Below are positions 1 through 8,715 of a stretch of DNA of 64,000 nt, piece by piece. A model generated the notes under the pieces. It did not search any database. It was given only the letters and a program-made list of their open reading frames with translations, and was not told the origin of the DNA. The translations under genes and the position numbers were made by a program. The stretch's first letter is position 1. Each line of letters starts with the position of its first letter. Source of the DNA: Planctomycetaceae bacterium (GTDB taxonomy: Bacteria > Planctomycetota > UBA1135 > GCA-002686595); contig WYBT01000051.1 in the NCBI GenBank assembly GCA_011525785.1, forward strand, positions 1 to 64,000, given 5' to 3'.

Positions 1-210
1 CCGGATTGCGCCGGCTCGTCGTCGCGAGATCCTCGCTGAATCCGCTGATTCAGCTCCGGTCTCGCTCCTAGACCCGACGCAACCGGACGACTTCCGCGCT
101 CGAAGCACTTTTTCACCGGGCTGCTTGAGGACATCGATCGAGCGCACGTCGAGCCCAGCGGGACGCGCGCTGGCGTGAATTGCCGCTGGAACCACGCCGA
201 GGCTTCCGTC
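1..210. other. Non-coding lead-in
   Basis: I see no open frame entering from the left edge and no tRNA- or rRNA-like sequence here. The next gene starts at 211. A run of five T at about 109-113 lacks a convincing stem before it. Confidence 0.4.
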
Positions 211-795
211 ATGCAACTCATCCATCGCTCACTCCTGGTCGCCGCACTGCTCTCCATCGCCGCGTGCACGCGCGACGCGACGCACGCCGCACCTGTCGCC
301 GCCGAGCCCACGGTCCAAGATCCGCCGCCGGCCCAGCGCATGCCTGCGCCGGTCAACGCGCCCGCGCCGGCGGACACCACCGCACCGCCCACCGGAGTTC
401 CCGCGACGCCGCCGCAAGAGCAACCTGCGCCGATCGTCGATCCGGCGCCGATCGAGGACAGCACTCCGCGGCCGCAGACGCCGCCCGTCGACGACATCTC
501 CGACGAGCCGACGGCGCGCGAGCTCTCGATCACGCGCTGTACAACGCGCGTCGAGACGCTTCGCACGCGCGTCGGCGAGCTGCGGACGGCGGTCGAGAAG
601 CTCGGTGAGAGCGCCACGCAAGAGCTGCGCGACGGCCTGACCGCGCTCGGCGACCAGCTCTCTCGCGCAGAGACGAAATTGGTCGAACTGCGCGACGCGG
701 CCGCGGACGGCGCGCTCGAGCTCGAGACCGAGCTGTCCAAGGCGCTCGACGAGCTCGACACTGCCGCGGGCGAGTTCGCCAAGAAGCTGCCCTGA
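211..795 (+). CDS. Pro/Ala-rich lipoprotein with C-terminal coiled coil
   Basis: The 194-residue protein starts with a lipoprotein signal (MQLIHRSLLVAALLSIAAC) whose lipobox ends IAAC, so it is probably lipidated and anchored to a membrane facing the periplasm. A low-complexity Pro/Ala/Thr linker covers roughly residues 20-100. The last 90 residues are charged heptad-like sequence (RVGELRTAVEKLGESATQEL onward) that should form a coiled coil. The design recalls small Lpp-like or tethering lipoproteins, but I recognise no family. An in-frame ATG 36 nt upstream is less likely because it would put charged residues before the signal. The gene faces the next one convergently; a 7-bp hairpin at 808-835 lies between them. 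Confidence 0.65.
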   Translation: MQLIHRSLLVAALLSIAACTRDATHAAPVAAEPTVQDPPPAQRMPAPVNAPAPADTTAPPTGVPATPPQEQPAPIVDPAPIEDSTPRPQTPPVDDISDEPTARELSITRCTTRVETLRTRVGELRTAVEKLGESATQELRDGLTALGDQLSRAETKLVELRDAAADGALELETELSKALDELDTAAGEFAKKLP

Positions 796-906
796 TTCCA
801 GGCCCTCGCGTGGCGCGTCCAAGGGGCCGCCACGCTGCGCGGCGCTTCCACGGCCGTCCGGCCCGGTCCGCGGACCGTCGGGGAGCGCCGCGCCCTTTTC
901 CCGGGA

Positions 907-3198
907 TCAGCGCGTGGGCAACGCAATCACGCCGCCGCTGCGCACTGCGGATTCCGCGATGTCGAGCTCGCCGCTGCGCGCGCCGAAGCGGTAGCGCAGT
1001 CGCGAGCGCGCTCGACCCTCGCCGAAGGCGCCGTCGGTCGCGTAAGGAACTCGCACGCGCGCGACGCCGAGCTCGTCGGCGCGCGCCGACGCTCGCCAGC
1101 GCAGCGCCTTGTCCGCGACCGGGAAGACCAGCTCGAACTCCAGACCGAGTTCCTCGCCGCTGGCGCCGCGCGCTTCGACGAGCGCGCCTGGGACGCGCTC
1201 CCAGACCATCGCGGCCGGCGCGAAGTCGCGCGGCGAGCGCAGCGGCCGCCCCGCGTCGCGAATCGGCGCGACCCACACCAAGCGCAGGTGCTCGAAGGGC
1301 GCGCCGTCGACGCCGCGCGGACCCAGATAGCCGTCGAACAGCGCGCGCGCGCCGAGCGTGAGGAACCACTCGGGCCGCACCATCCCGCCGCGCTCGGCGC
1401 CGCCGCCGACGTAGCGCTCGCGGCGTTCGGGCGCGCCGTGCTCGATCAACGTGTTGAGCGTGCCCGGCAGGTCGCCGTCGACCAGCACGAAGCGCGCGCG
1501 GTGCTCGTCGAGCAGTGCGATCGCGCTGGCCTCGTCCTCGCGCAGGAAGAAGCGCGCAGGAGCGCTGAAGCCGCGCTCGCCGACGTAGCTGCCGAAATTG
1601 GTCGCGACGCTGGCGCGCTGCGCGGCCCACTCGATCGCGTGGCCATGGCTCCAGCTGGCGAGCACGCTCTCGCCGGGCGCGAGCTGCGGCTGCTGCGCGA
1701 TCCAGTCGCACGCCAAGCGCGCGCCGAGCATCGCCGGTCGCTCGCTCGGGCCGCTCGCACGGCCGCCGCCCACACGCTGCACGAGCTTGTCGAGCGTCGG
1801 CCACTGCGCGAGCAGCGTCAGCGCGACGAGCACCGCCGCCGTGGCCAGCGCGGAGGCGGGGCGCGCGGTCGCCAACTTCAGCCGCTGAAGTGCGCGCGCG
1901 AGCGCCCAGGCGAGCACCACGGCCATCGGCGCCGACAGTGCTTCCGCGAAGCGCGCCTGGCTCGCGCTCTGCACGGCGAGCACGAGCGCGGCGACGCCCC
2001 ACAGCGCGAGCACGAGGCAGCGCTCGCGCCAGGCGCTCCACAGCATCCAGCCGAGCGCCAGCGGCAACAGCGCCGCGCCATAGCCCAGGTCCGTGAACAC
2101 AGCGTCGCCCGCACCTTCGCCGATGAGTCGCCGCGACTCGCCGATGCGCGCCATGAAGGCGTCGGTGCGACTGGCCCAGGCGAAGCCCTCGCGCACGCCG
2201 CGGGCCCAGGCCGTGTCGAGGGACACCGCGGCGCCGGCGGCGGCGAGCAGGCTCGCGAGCACGATCAGCGGCCACGCGCGCAACACGGGCGATGGCGCGC
2301 GCAGCGCGAGCAGCGGAGCGAAGACGAGCGCGCCGGCGACGAGGAACGCGGCGTGGAACCACGAGAGGTTGACGACGCTCCAGGGCGTCGACTCGCGCCA
2401 CGGGCTCGCGGCCAGCGCGGGGGCCAGCGCCAGCAGCGCCGTCAGGTGGAACGCGAGCCCGAGCGCCGCCAGGCCTGCGCGCGGGCGCCGCGAGTGCGCG
2501 ATCACTGCCAGGCCGAGCACGAGCTGCGCCTGCACGATGTACAGCGTGGACGCGACCCAGGCGCCGACCGCGACGCCTGCGACCGCGCCCGACGCGATGC
2601 CCCAGCGCAGCGCGCGGCGCGGATCCTCGAGCGACGTGCTCGTCAGCGCGCGGGACAAGCACACGAGCAGCGCGAGCGCGAGCAGCGAGACGAACGCGTG
2701 GTGATCGCCGTTGCCGAGCTTGCCGTAGGCCACGGCCACGGGTGAGAACGCGTGCAACAGGCCGGCGATCAGCGCTGCGAGGACGCGGAGCGGCGGACCG
2801 ACGAGCACATACGCGGCCAGCGCGACGAGGAGCGAGCCCAGAACGCTGAAGGCGCAGGCGAACGATGCGACCGCGGGCTCGACCCAGGCGCGGCGCTGGT
2901 TGTCGTCCGCCGGCGCGAAGGGCGCGAGCAGCGCGCTGACGAGTTGCGTGTAGTAGGGCGGCCAGGGAATCGCCGAGCCCTCGGGCGCGTTGAGCCGCTC
3001 GTCGAACGCGGCCACCGCCCCGCCTTCCGCGAGCGCGCGCTCGACGCGGCGCACGTGGTAGAGCGTGTCGGGGTCGGTCGTGACCCACTCCTGGTGACCG
3101 AGCAGCTCGACGCGCCGGTGCAGCGCCTCGCGCGGAAACCACGACACGAGCGCCACGAGTGCGAGCACCAGCGCGAGTGCGGTGTGACGGCGTTGCAT
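907..3198 (-). CDS. STT3/PglB-like GT-C membrane glycosyltransferase
   Basis: This 763-residue polytopic protein has a large soluble C-terminal part. After the first membrane segment it carries TTDPDTLYHVRRVE, the acidic loop seen in oligosaccharyltransferases (STT3, AglB, PglB), followed by PEGSAIPWPPYYTQLVSA. About a dozen hydrophobic segments follow to near residue 450. The WWDYG catalytic signature is not intact: the equivalent place reads SWSHGHAIEWAAQ. It is therefore a divergent STT3-like enzyme or another GT-C protein moving sugars from a lipid carrier; the acceptor is unknown. The ATG at 3198 is chosen because the longer frame would translate the inverted repeat at 3203-3311. It is the last gene of a minus-strand series that includes the zinc-ribbon and YihY genes. 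Confidence 0.7.
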   Translation of the reverse strand: MQRRHTALALVLALVALVSWFPREALHRRVELLGHQEWVTTDPDTLYHVRRVERALAEGGAVAAFDERLNAPEGSAIPWPPYYTQLVSALLAPFAPADDNQRRAWVEPAVASFACAFSVLGSLLVALAAYVLVGPPLRVLAALIAGLLHAFSPVAVAYGKLGNGDHHAFVSLLALALLVCLSRALTSTSLEDPRRALRWGIASGAVAGVAVGAWVASTLYIVQAQLVLGLAVIAHSRRPRAGLAALGLAFHLTALLALAPALAASPWRESTPWSVVNLSWFHAAFLVAGALVFAPLLALRAPSPVLRAWPLIVLASLLAAAGAAVSLDTAWARGVREGFAWASRTDAFMARIGESRRLIGEGAGDAVFTDLGYGAALLPLALGWMLWSAWRERCLVLALWGVAALVLAVQSASQARFAEALSAPMAVVLAWALARALQRLKLATARPASALATAAVLVALTLLAQWPTLDKLVQRVGGGRASGPSERPAMLGARLACDWIAQQPQLAPGESVLASWSHGHAIEWAAQRASVATNFGSYVGERGFSAPARFFLREDEASAIALLDEHRARFVLVDGDLPGTLNTLIEHGAPERRERYVGGGAERGGMVRPEWFLTLGARALFDGYLGPRGVDGAPFEHLRLVWVAPIRDAGRPLRSPRDFAPAAMVWERVPGALVEARGASGEELGLEFELVFPVADKALRWRASARADELGVARVRVPYATDGAFGEGRARSRLRYRFGARSGELDIAESAVRSGGVIALPTR

Positions 3199-3202
3199 CC
3201 GG

Positions 3203-3311
3203 CGCTGGTTGTACCGTGCCAGAGCAATCTGTCCCACGCCGCCGTCGCGTTCGGGCCTTCCGTTGCGTTGCGCGGCGTGGGACAGATTGCTCTGGCACGG
3301 TACAACCAGCG
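3203..3311. repeat. Perfect 40-bp inverted repeat, 29-nt loop
   Basis: Bases 3203-3242 are the exact reverse complement of 3272-3311, so a transcript would form a 40-bp hairpin with a 29-nt loop. The arms include GTACCGTGCCAGAGCAATCT. The element fills the gap between the zinc-ribbon stop (3333) and the STT3-like start (3198), ending four bases before that ATG. Its size and placement resemble REP/MITE-type elements. I found no second copy in the window. As RNA it could attenuate or protect the transcript and mask the downstream ribosome binding site. Confidence 0.9.
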
Positions 3312-3332
3312 GCACTCGGCTTGGTCGGACCC

Positions 3333-4232
3333 TCAGAACAACAAATCGAGGAACGACACGCCCAGATCCGCGCCGAGCAGCGCGCCATCGCCGAACAAGC
3401 CGCCTCGCTGATCCGCGCGCGGGTCGTAGCGGCCCGCCGCGGCGGCTTGCTCAGCCCGCAGGCGTCGGCGCTGGTCCTCGAGCTTCTCGATCTGCCGCCG
3501 CCGCGCGCGCTCGAGGCCGCCGCGCCGGATGAACTCGAGGATCTTGTCGATCTCGCCGTGGTCGAGCCACACGCCGTGCGGCTTGCACACGTCCATGATC
3601 ACGCCCGAGGCCGAGGCGTAGTTGCGCCGGTTCATGAACTCGCGGCACACCACGCACGGCACGTAGGCCGCCGTTCCGCTCGCACTGGGCGGCTTGCTGG
3701 GCTGCACCTGGTGGAACTGCTCGGCCAAGGACTCGTTCTCCGCGCTCGCGCACACGCGCACGAAGTCCTCGTGGCCCAACCACAGTCCGCCGCAGCGCGA
3801 GCACTCGACCACCGAGCCGTGGGCGACGCCGCGCGCGTGCAGTTCGCCCTTGCAGCGCGGACAGCTCACGCCCTCCTCGAGCGCGAAGAGCGCCTGAGGG
3901 CTGATCGCGACGCCGCACTCCATGCAGTGCCGCGCATCGCGGCCCGTGCGCGCGAAGCACTTGGGGCAGACGGCCGTCAGGCGCCGCTCTTCCAGCGTCA
4001 CTTCCGCGCCGCAGTAGGCGCACGAACGCGCATCGGCGGCCACATGCGCTCCGCAGCCCGAGCAGCACAGCGCCCGCGGGCTGTGCGGCGTCTGCACGCG
4101 CACGTGGAAGCGCTCGCCGCACTCGCAGCGCACGCTCGCGCCCTGCGAGAGGTGGCTGACGTCGTACTGGCGGCCGCAGGCCTCGCAGGCGTTGAGGAGT
4201 CGGAAAGTGGCGGCGGGGGTCGGAATCGACAT
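3333..4232 (-). CDS. Multi-zinc-ribbon protein (zf-TFIIB type)
   Basis: The 299-residue protein is built from Cys-rich modules: an N-terminal CEACGRQYDV...CECGERF pair, then CSGCGAHV/CAYCGAEV, CPKCFARTG/CMECGVAI, CPRCKGELHARG...CSRCGGLWLGH, and a last module CVVCREFMNRRNY...DVCKPHGVWLDHGEI. The last two match the zf-TFIIB family, in which C-x-H-G-x-W-L-D is typical. A basic coiled-coil stretch (about 235-265) and a Gly/Leu tail follow. The function is not known; zinc binding is secure, nucleic-acid binding only possible. The ATG at 4232 lies 10 nt after the stop of the YihY-like gene; an upstream in-frame start at 4313 would overlap that gene. Confidence 0.75.
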   Translation of the reverse strand: MSIPTPAATFRLLNACEACGRQYDVSHLSQGASVRCECGERFHVRVQTPHSPRALCCSGCGAHVAADARSCAYCGAEVTLEERRLTAVCPKCFARTGRDARHCMECGVAISPQALFALEEGVSCPRCKGELHARGVAHGSVVECSRCGGLWLGHEDFVRVCASAENESLAEQFHQVQPSKPPSASGTAAYVPCVVCREFMNRRNYASASGVIMDVCKPHGVWLDHGEIDKILEFIRRGGLERARRRQIEKLEDQRRRLRAEQAAAAGRYDPRADQRGGLFGDGALLGADLGVSFLDLLF

Positions 4233-4242
4233 GGCGCGGCGG

Positions 4243-5781
4243 TCAGGTGGGTTCGACACGCGCGCGCGCGACTTGCGGCGCTTCACCGCTCGTCGCGCGG
4301 GCGCGGGCTTCATCGACCAACTCCCGCAGCGTCCTGTTGTAGGCCGAGCCGCGGGCCTCCTCGCCGAGCTTGGAGAGGATGCGGTCGAGCCGTTCGTCGA
4401 GCCCGTCGGGGGCCTTGAGCGGCGCGTCGACGCCGGCCCCGCTGAGCGCCTCGAGCACGTCGAGCACGCGGATCGAGCCGGGGTCGCGCGCGGGCACGTA
4501 GCCCGCCCCCTCGGCGCCCTCGGGCAAGTCGATGCGCGAGACCAGCCGGCCGCGCTCGAGCTCGGCCAGCACCTCGTCGACCTCGCGCGGCGAAACGCTC
4601 AAGGCCCCGGCGATCGCGCGCGTGTCGACCGGCGGCGCGCCCTCGAGGAACGCGCGCGCAATGCGCGTCACGGCGCGCAGGGCGAGGCGCTGCTGGAAAG
4701 CGTGCTGGCGCTGTTCGTAGGTGGCCACGCCGCGGTACTCGCGCTCGCTCTCGTGCGCGTACGCGAGCTCCGCGCCGAACAGCACGATCAGCCACGAGAT
4801 CTGCACCCAGGCGAGGAAGATCGGCAGCGCGGCGAAGCCGGCGTAGATCGCGTTGTACTTGGCGACGCCGATCTGGAATTCGATGTGCGCGAGCAGGGTC
4901 AACTGCCACAGCAGTCCCGCAACTCCGCCGCCGATCGCCGCGGACACGAGCTTGCCGCGCCGGTTGGGCATCACGAGGTAGACCAGCGTGAACGCGAGCC
5001 AGCCGATCAAGACCGGCGCGGCGCGCATGGCGAACTCGACCACCGCGCCCATCGACAGTCGCTCTTCGATGAATTCCGCCACGCCAGCGCTCTGCGCAGC
5101 GCCGGTGACGCCCACGGCGATCACCAGGAAGATCGGCGTGATGATCACGATCGTGAGGTAGTCGCTGAGCTTGCGCACCCAGCTGCGCGCCTTGCGCACG
5201 CCCCAGATCTCGTTGAAGGACTCTTCGATCGAGCTGAGCAGGCGCAGCACCGCCAGCATCAGCACGAGGAGGCCGATCGCGCCCAGGCCCTTCACGTCGG
5301 TGCGATCGACGAGGTCGAGCACCTGGTCGAAGCCGTGGCGCAGTTGCGTGATGCCGGCCGGTTCGGCGACGGGCGCGAGCACGCTCGGCGCGCTCTCGAG
5401 CGAGACCGACGGCGCCGGCTCGAGCGAGCCGAACAGTTCGTCGAGGTACGGGTCGATCTGCTTGGTGCGCAGGTCCTCGTACCAGCCCAGGCCCTTGAGC
5501 ATCGCGAACGAGAACGCGAGCAGCGGCACGAGCGAGAGCACCGTCGTGTAGGTCAGCGCCATCGCGCGCAGGATGCAGCGGTCGCCGGCGAAACTGCGCG
5601 CCGTGAGGTAGCCCACGCGCACCACGCGGTGAAGCGCGCGCTGGGCCCAGTTCGAGCGCGAGTCGTCGGCGCGCCACACGTCGCGCGAGACGTAGCGCCA
5701 CAGCCGGCCGATCGGGCCGGAGGACAGGATCGGGCTCGTGGCGAGCTGCTCGACGATCCAGCGCTTGTGCGGGGCGGTCAT
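4243..5781 (-). CDS. YihY/BrkB family membrane protein with winged-helix-like tail
   Basis: This 512-residue integral membrane protein of the YihY/virulence factor BrkB family was once called RNase BN; that enzymatic role is not supported for the family. It has the motif LTYTTVLSLVPLLAFSFAML near the N terminus, the conserved loop EESFNEIWGVRKARSW, and about six membrane segments to about residue 340. The C-terminal 150 residues are soluble and look like a winged helix (TRAIAGALSVSPREVDEVLA, then a short wing), as in many longer members. Two starts fit (5817 and 5781); 5781 is preferred because MTAPHKRW begins the conserved part. It is co-directional and nearly contiguous with the zinc-ribbon gene. 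Confidence 0.8.
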   Translation of the reverse strand: MTAPHKRWIVEQLATSPILSSGPIGRLWRYVSRDVWRADDSRSNWAQRALHRVVRVGYLTARSFAGDRCILRAMALTYTTVLSLVPLLAFSFAMLKGLGWYEDLRTKQIDPYLDELFGSLEPAPSVSLESAPSVLAPVAEPAGITQLRHGFDQVLDLVDRTDVKGLGAIGLLVLMLAVLRLLSSIEESFNEIWGVRKARSWVRKLSDYLTIVIITPIFLVIAVGVTGAAQSAGVAEFIEERLSMGAVVEFAMRAAPVLIGWLAFTLVYLVMPNRRGKLVSAAIGGGVAGLLWQLTLLAHIEFQIGVAKYNAIYAGFAALPIFLAWVQISWLIVLFGAELAYAHESEREYRGVATYEQRQHAFQQRLALRAVTRIARAFLEGAPPVDTRAIAGALSVSPREVDEVLAELERGRLVSRIDLPEGAEGAGYVPARDPGSIRVLDVLEALSGAGVDAPLKAPDGLDERLDRILSKLGEEARGSAYNRTLRELVDEARARATSGEAPQVARARVEPT

Positions 5782-5863
5782 GGGCGCGATTCGAGCACGT
5801 TCCTGATCGGCAGCCAAGCGCTGCAGCCTGAGCGCGTGGGACAGGTCCGCGGGCGCATCGAGG

Positions 5864-7093
5864 TCAATCCTTGCGCGGGGCGAGGATCACGTAGCTCGTG
5901 CCGCCGCGGGCCATCCACACGCGCTCGAGCTGGTCGCGGCGGTAGACGAGCTGGCCGGACTGCGGCGTCGACGCAGCGGGATCGTTGACGTGCACGTCGC
6001 CCTTCTCGTCGAAGCCGCACAACACCAGCAGGTGGCCGGCAGTCTTGGGATAGGGCGCGCCGTCGAGCTCGCCCTCCTTGGCCGCGATCGAGATCACCAG
6101 CGGCGTGCCGTCCGCGATGTGGCGCGCGACCTCGTTCCAATCGCTGAAGCGCGCGAGGTAGCCCGGCGCGCCGAAGCTGTACGCGCCTTGGATGGCGCGG
6201 GTCCAGTTGCCGTAGATGTCGTGCGCGGAGTCGAAGATGCGCTCGGCCGCGGCCAGCGTATCGACTTCGAGGCCGCGGTAGGCGAGCGCCATCGCGACCG
6301 AGGTCGGCGAGCAGATGCGTCCGGCGATCTCGGGGCGTTCGGTCTTCTGGCTGCGGAAGGGCACGTCGATGCGGCGGATCGCTTCCTTGGTGAGCGTGAA
6401 GCTCGGCGCGGGCTCGTCGGTGCGGCGACTGAAGCACAGTGCGACGCGGCGGACGATCACGCTGCGATTGAGCTGGTCTCCGCTGGCCATCGCGCGAATG
6501 CGCAGCTGCGCGGCGCTCCATGTGCGTTCGCTGGTGAAGAAGTCGACATCGATCTTCGCGCCGTCGGCCGCGACGCACTTGGGGCCGGTCTGGGACTCGA
6601 GCTGGCGGCCACGCTCACGTTCGAGCGCTAGCGGAGCAGGCAGACTCGTCCCCCAGTCACCGACGTAGAGCCACGGCGTCCAGTCGCGCTCGTCGGATTC
6701 ACGCACGCGAAGCTCGACGCACACACCCGCCTGGGCCGGACAGTCGATGTTCCACGACAGCAGGAGCTGTTCGAAGCCCGCGACCGGTCGGAGCGGCGGC
6801 GACACGTACCAGCTCGAGAGCTCGTCCGAGGTCGGAGCGCGGTCGAAGCGGCCTGCGACCTCCTCGCGCCACCGCCGATCGGCGTGAGGATCTGGATCTT
6901 GCGGCCCTACGCTCAGCCGCAGCGGCGCGACCTCGTCCACTTGAGCGCGATACGCGCTCGACGCCGCGGCGCCGAGGAAGTCGGCAGCGTCGTCGAGCAC
7001 GACGAGGTCATGCGCCCAGCGCTGAGCGCCCTGCGAAGCACCTGTTGCGAACAACATCGAGACGAACGCGAGATGAGTGACAGCAACCGACAT
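5864..7093 (-). CDS. Secreted C39-like cysteine peptidase
   Basis: The 409-residue protein has a short hydrophobic N-terminal signal. The first 250 residues look like an extracellular beta-rich region (SWNIDCPAQAGVCVELRVRE and similar). The C-terminal 150 residues form a papain-like Peptidase_C39_2 domain: nucleophile Cys in GRICSPTSVAMAL, the His in TAGHLLVLCGFDEKGDVHV, and the acidic residue in NDPAA. It resembles secreted C39-like peptidases of unknown substrate rather than the bacteriocin-exporter C39 domain, since no ABC transporter is attached. The ATG at 7093 follows the 7110 stop of the His-rich peptide gene by 16 nt, so they are probably cotranscribed. Confidence 0.8.
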   Translation of the reverse strand: MSVAVTHLAFVSMLFATGASQGAQRWAHDLVVLDDAADFLGAAASSAYRAQVDEVAPLRLSVGPQDPDPHADRRWREEVAGRFDRAPTSDELSSWYVSPPLRPVAGFEQLLLSWNIDCPAQAGVCVELRVRESDERDWTPWLYVGDWGTSLPAPLALERERGRQLESQTGPKCVAADGAKIDVDFFTSERTWSAAQLRIRAMASGDQLNRSVIVRRVALCFSRRTDEPAPSFTLTKEAIRRIDVPFRSQKTERPEIAGRICSPTSVAMALAYRGLEVDTLAAAERIFDSAHDIYGNWTRAIQGAYSFGAPGYLARFSDWNEVARHIADGTPLVISIAAKEGELDGAPYPKTAGHLLVLCGFDEKGDVHVNDPAASTPQSGQLVYRRDQLERVWMARGGTSYVILAPRKD

Positions 7094-7109
7094 GGGGAGG
7101 GGGGCCGTA

Positions 7110-7334
7110 CTACAGACGCGCGCTCCACCACCACAGGAGAGCGCCGATGGCGATGAAGATCAGGCCCGCAGCGATGTAGCGCGCGCCGCGGCCGGGTTGG
7201 GGTTCCGGCTCGTCGGGGTCCCACACGAACGGATCGCCGTGGCCGTGCCCGTGCCCGCCGCGATCGTGCGAGTGGTCGTGGCCATGGTCGTGCTCGCCAG
7301 CGCGCCCGTGTTCGTGCTCGTGCGACGAAGCCAT
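7110..7334 (-). CDS. Small His-rich single-pass membrane protein
   Basis: The 74-residue protein has two parts: a first half in which about one residue in four is histidine (HEHEHGRAGEHDHGHDHSHD and more), then a Pro/Glu/Asp linker and one C-terminal membrane helix (YIAAGLIFIAIGALLWWW). Such His/Asp stretches bind Zn, Ni or Co in metal chaperones and transporter loops; that role is inferred here. It starts 3 nt after the moaB stop and is followed by the C39-like peptidase gene, so translational coupling supports its being real despite its size. Confidence 0.6.
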   Translation of the reverse strand: MASSHEHEHGRAGEHDHGHDHSHDRGGHGHGHGDPFVWDPDEPEPQPGRGARYIAAGLIFIAIGALLWWWSARL

Positions 7335-7337
7335 CGC

Positions 7338-7847
7338 TCACGGCCTCGCGCGCGTCTGCTGCACCAGATGCGCCGCTTCGCGCAGCACGATCTCGTCCAT
7401 CGCGAGCGCCAGCGCCTTGGGCGAGCCCGGCATGGCGAGCACGACCTTTCCGCCGAACACGCCGCCGACCGCGCGCGACAGGAGCGCCGCGGCACCGATC
7501 TGCTGGTACGACAGCATGCGAAACAGCTCGCCGAAGCCCGGGATCTCGCTGTCGAACAGCCCGCGCAGCGTGTCGTAGGTCACGTCGCGCGGCGCGATGC
7601 CGGTGCCGCCGGTGGTGAGCACCAGATCGACGTTCGCATCCCCCACCGCGGCGCGCACGGCCGCTTCGATCTCAGCGCGCTCATCGCGCACGATCGCGCG
7701 CTGCGTCACCGCGTGGCCCGCGCCCTCGACGCGCTCGACGAGGTACGGCCCGCCGCGGTCGGTGCTCGCGTCGCGCGTGTCGCTGATCGTGATCACCGCG
7801 AAGCGCAGCCGCGCCGGCGCCGCTCCCTTGTGCTGCTCGAGGCTCAC
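7338..7847 (-). CDS. moaB: Molybdopterin adenylyltransferase/MoaB-like
   Basis: The 169-residue product is a single MoaB/MogA domain, which adenylylates molybdopterin during molybdenum cofactor synthesis. The hallmark motifs are present: TISDTRDASTDRGGPYL, TTGGTGIAPRDVTYD (substrate loop), the FGELFRMLSYQQIGAAALLSRA region and the PGSPKA loop. The GTG at 7847 overlaps the stop of the upstream BtpA-like gene in a GTGA arrangement and gives the usual family length. No other cofactor-synthesis gene is visible nearby. Confidence 0.88.
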   Translation of the reverse strand: MSLEQHKGAAPARLRFAVITISDTRDASTDRGGPYLVERVEGAGHAVTQRAIVRDERAEIEAAVRAAVGDANVDLVLTTGGTGIAPRDVTYDTLRGLFDSEIPGFGELFRMLSYQQIGAAALLSRAVGGVFGGKVVLAMPGSPKALALAMDEIVLREAAHLVQQTRARP

Positions 7848-8659
7848 GAGCCCTTCGCCTTGCGCGGCGCCGCTTCGAAGAACTCGCGCATGCGCCGCAC
7901 GCGCTCGGGGTCGACGCGCTCGCCGACCTGTCCGCCGTGCTTGAGCGCCGTGCCCACGATCGCGCCGTCGACATGCGCGAGCAACTTGCGCGCGTTGCGC
8001 TCGTCGAGGCCCGAGCCAATCAAGAGCGGCGCGTTCGGCAAGGCCTTGCGCACCTGACTCAGCACGTCGGACTCCGGCGGCGAGCCCGTGGCCACGCCCG
8101 AGAGGATCAGCGCGTCGGCGAGCCCGCGCTGGAACGTGTCGAGCGCCGCGTCGACCACGCTCTCGCGCCCGAGCGGCGTGGCGTGCTTCACGTGCACGTC
8201 GCACAACAGCGGCAGCCCGGGGCACAGGCGCTGGCGCTCGCGCACCGTGTGCGCCGCGCGGCCTTCGATCACGCCCTGGTCGGTCACTGCGGCGCCGACG
8301 TGCACGTTGATGCGCACGAAGCGCGCTCCGGTCGCTGCAGCGATGCCGAGCGCAGCGCGCGCATCGTTGCGCAGCACGTTGACGCCCACCGGCAGCTCGC
8401 CGGCGAGGTCCTGCACCGCCGCGAGCGCGAGCGCGAGGCTCGCAATCGTCTCCGCGGGAACCTGCTCGGGATAGAACGGCGCGTCGCCGAAGTTCTCGAC
8501 CACCAGCGCGTCGACTCCGCCGCCGATCAGCGCGCGCGCGTCCTCGGTGGCGCGCCGCAGCACTGCGCGCCGATCGCCGCTGTAGCGCGGCGCACCCGGC
8601 GTCGCGGGCAGGTGGACGACGCCGATGAAGAGCTTCTTCGACTTGAGCAGCTTGAACAT
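7844..8659 (-). CDS. BtpA/SgcQ family TIM-barrel protein
   Basis: The 271-residue protein matches the BtpA family, named for a cyanobacterial protein needed for photosystem I stability, and its relative SgcQ. It opens with FIGVVHLPATPGAPRYSG and continues with DALVVENFGDAPFYP and GVNVLRNDARAALGIA, FVRINVHVG, and a C-terminal phosphate-binding-like stretch (LLIGSGLDERNARKLL...DGAIVGTALKHGG) typical of TIM-barrel enzymes. The activity is not established in non-photosynthetic bacteria. The ATG at 8659 directly precedes the conserved MFKLLKSKK. Its stop overlaps the moaB start. Confidence 0.85.
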   Translation of the reverse strand: MFKLLKSKKLFIGVVHLPATPGAPRYSGDRRAVLRRATEDARALIGGGVDALVVENFGDAPFYPEQVPAETIASLALALAAVQDLAGELPVGVNVLRNDARAALGIAAATGARFVRINVHVGAAVTDQGVIEGRAAHTVRERQRLCPGLPLLCDVHVKHATPLGRESVVDAALDTFQRGLADALILSGVATGSPPESDVLSQVRKALPNAPLLIGSGLDERNARKLLAHVDGAIVGTALKHGGQVGERVDPERVRRMREFFEAAPRKAKGS

Positions 8660-8715
8660 GCGTCGAGCGGTATAGCCCAGCGCGCCGCGGGACGCCAATG
8701 CTGGCAGGTCAAGCC

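Noticed and set aside
1288..2745. Long open frame opposite the STT3-like gene
   Set aside because: Antisense frames in GC-rich genes stay open by codon bias; the product is Arg/Ala/Gln-rich with no domain. Many like it occur across the window.
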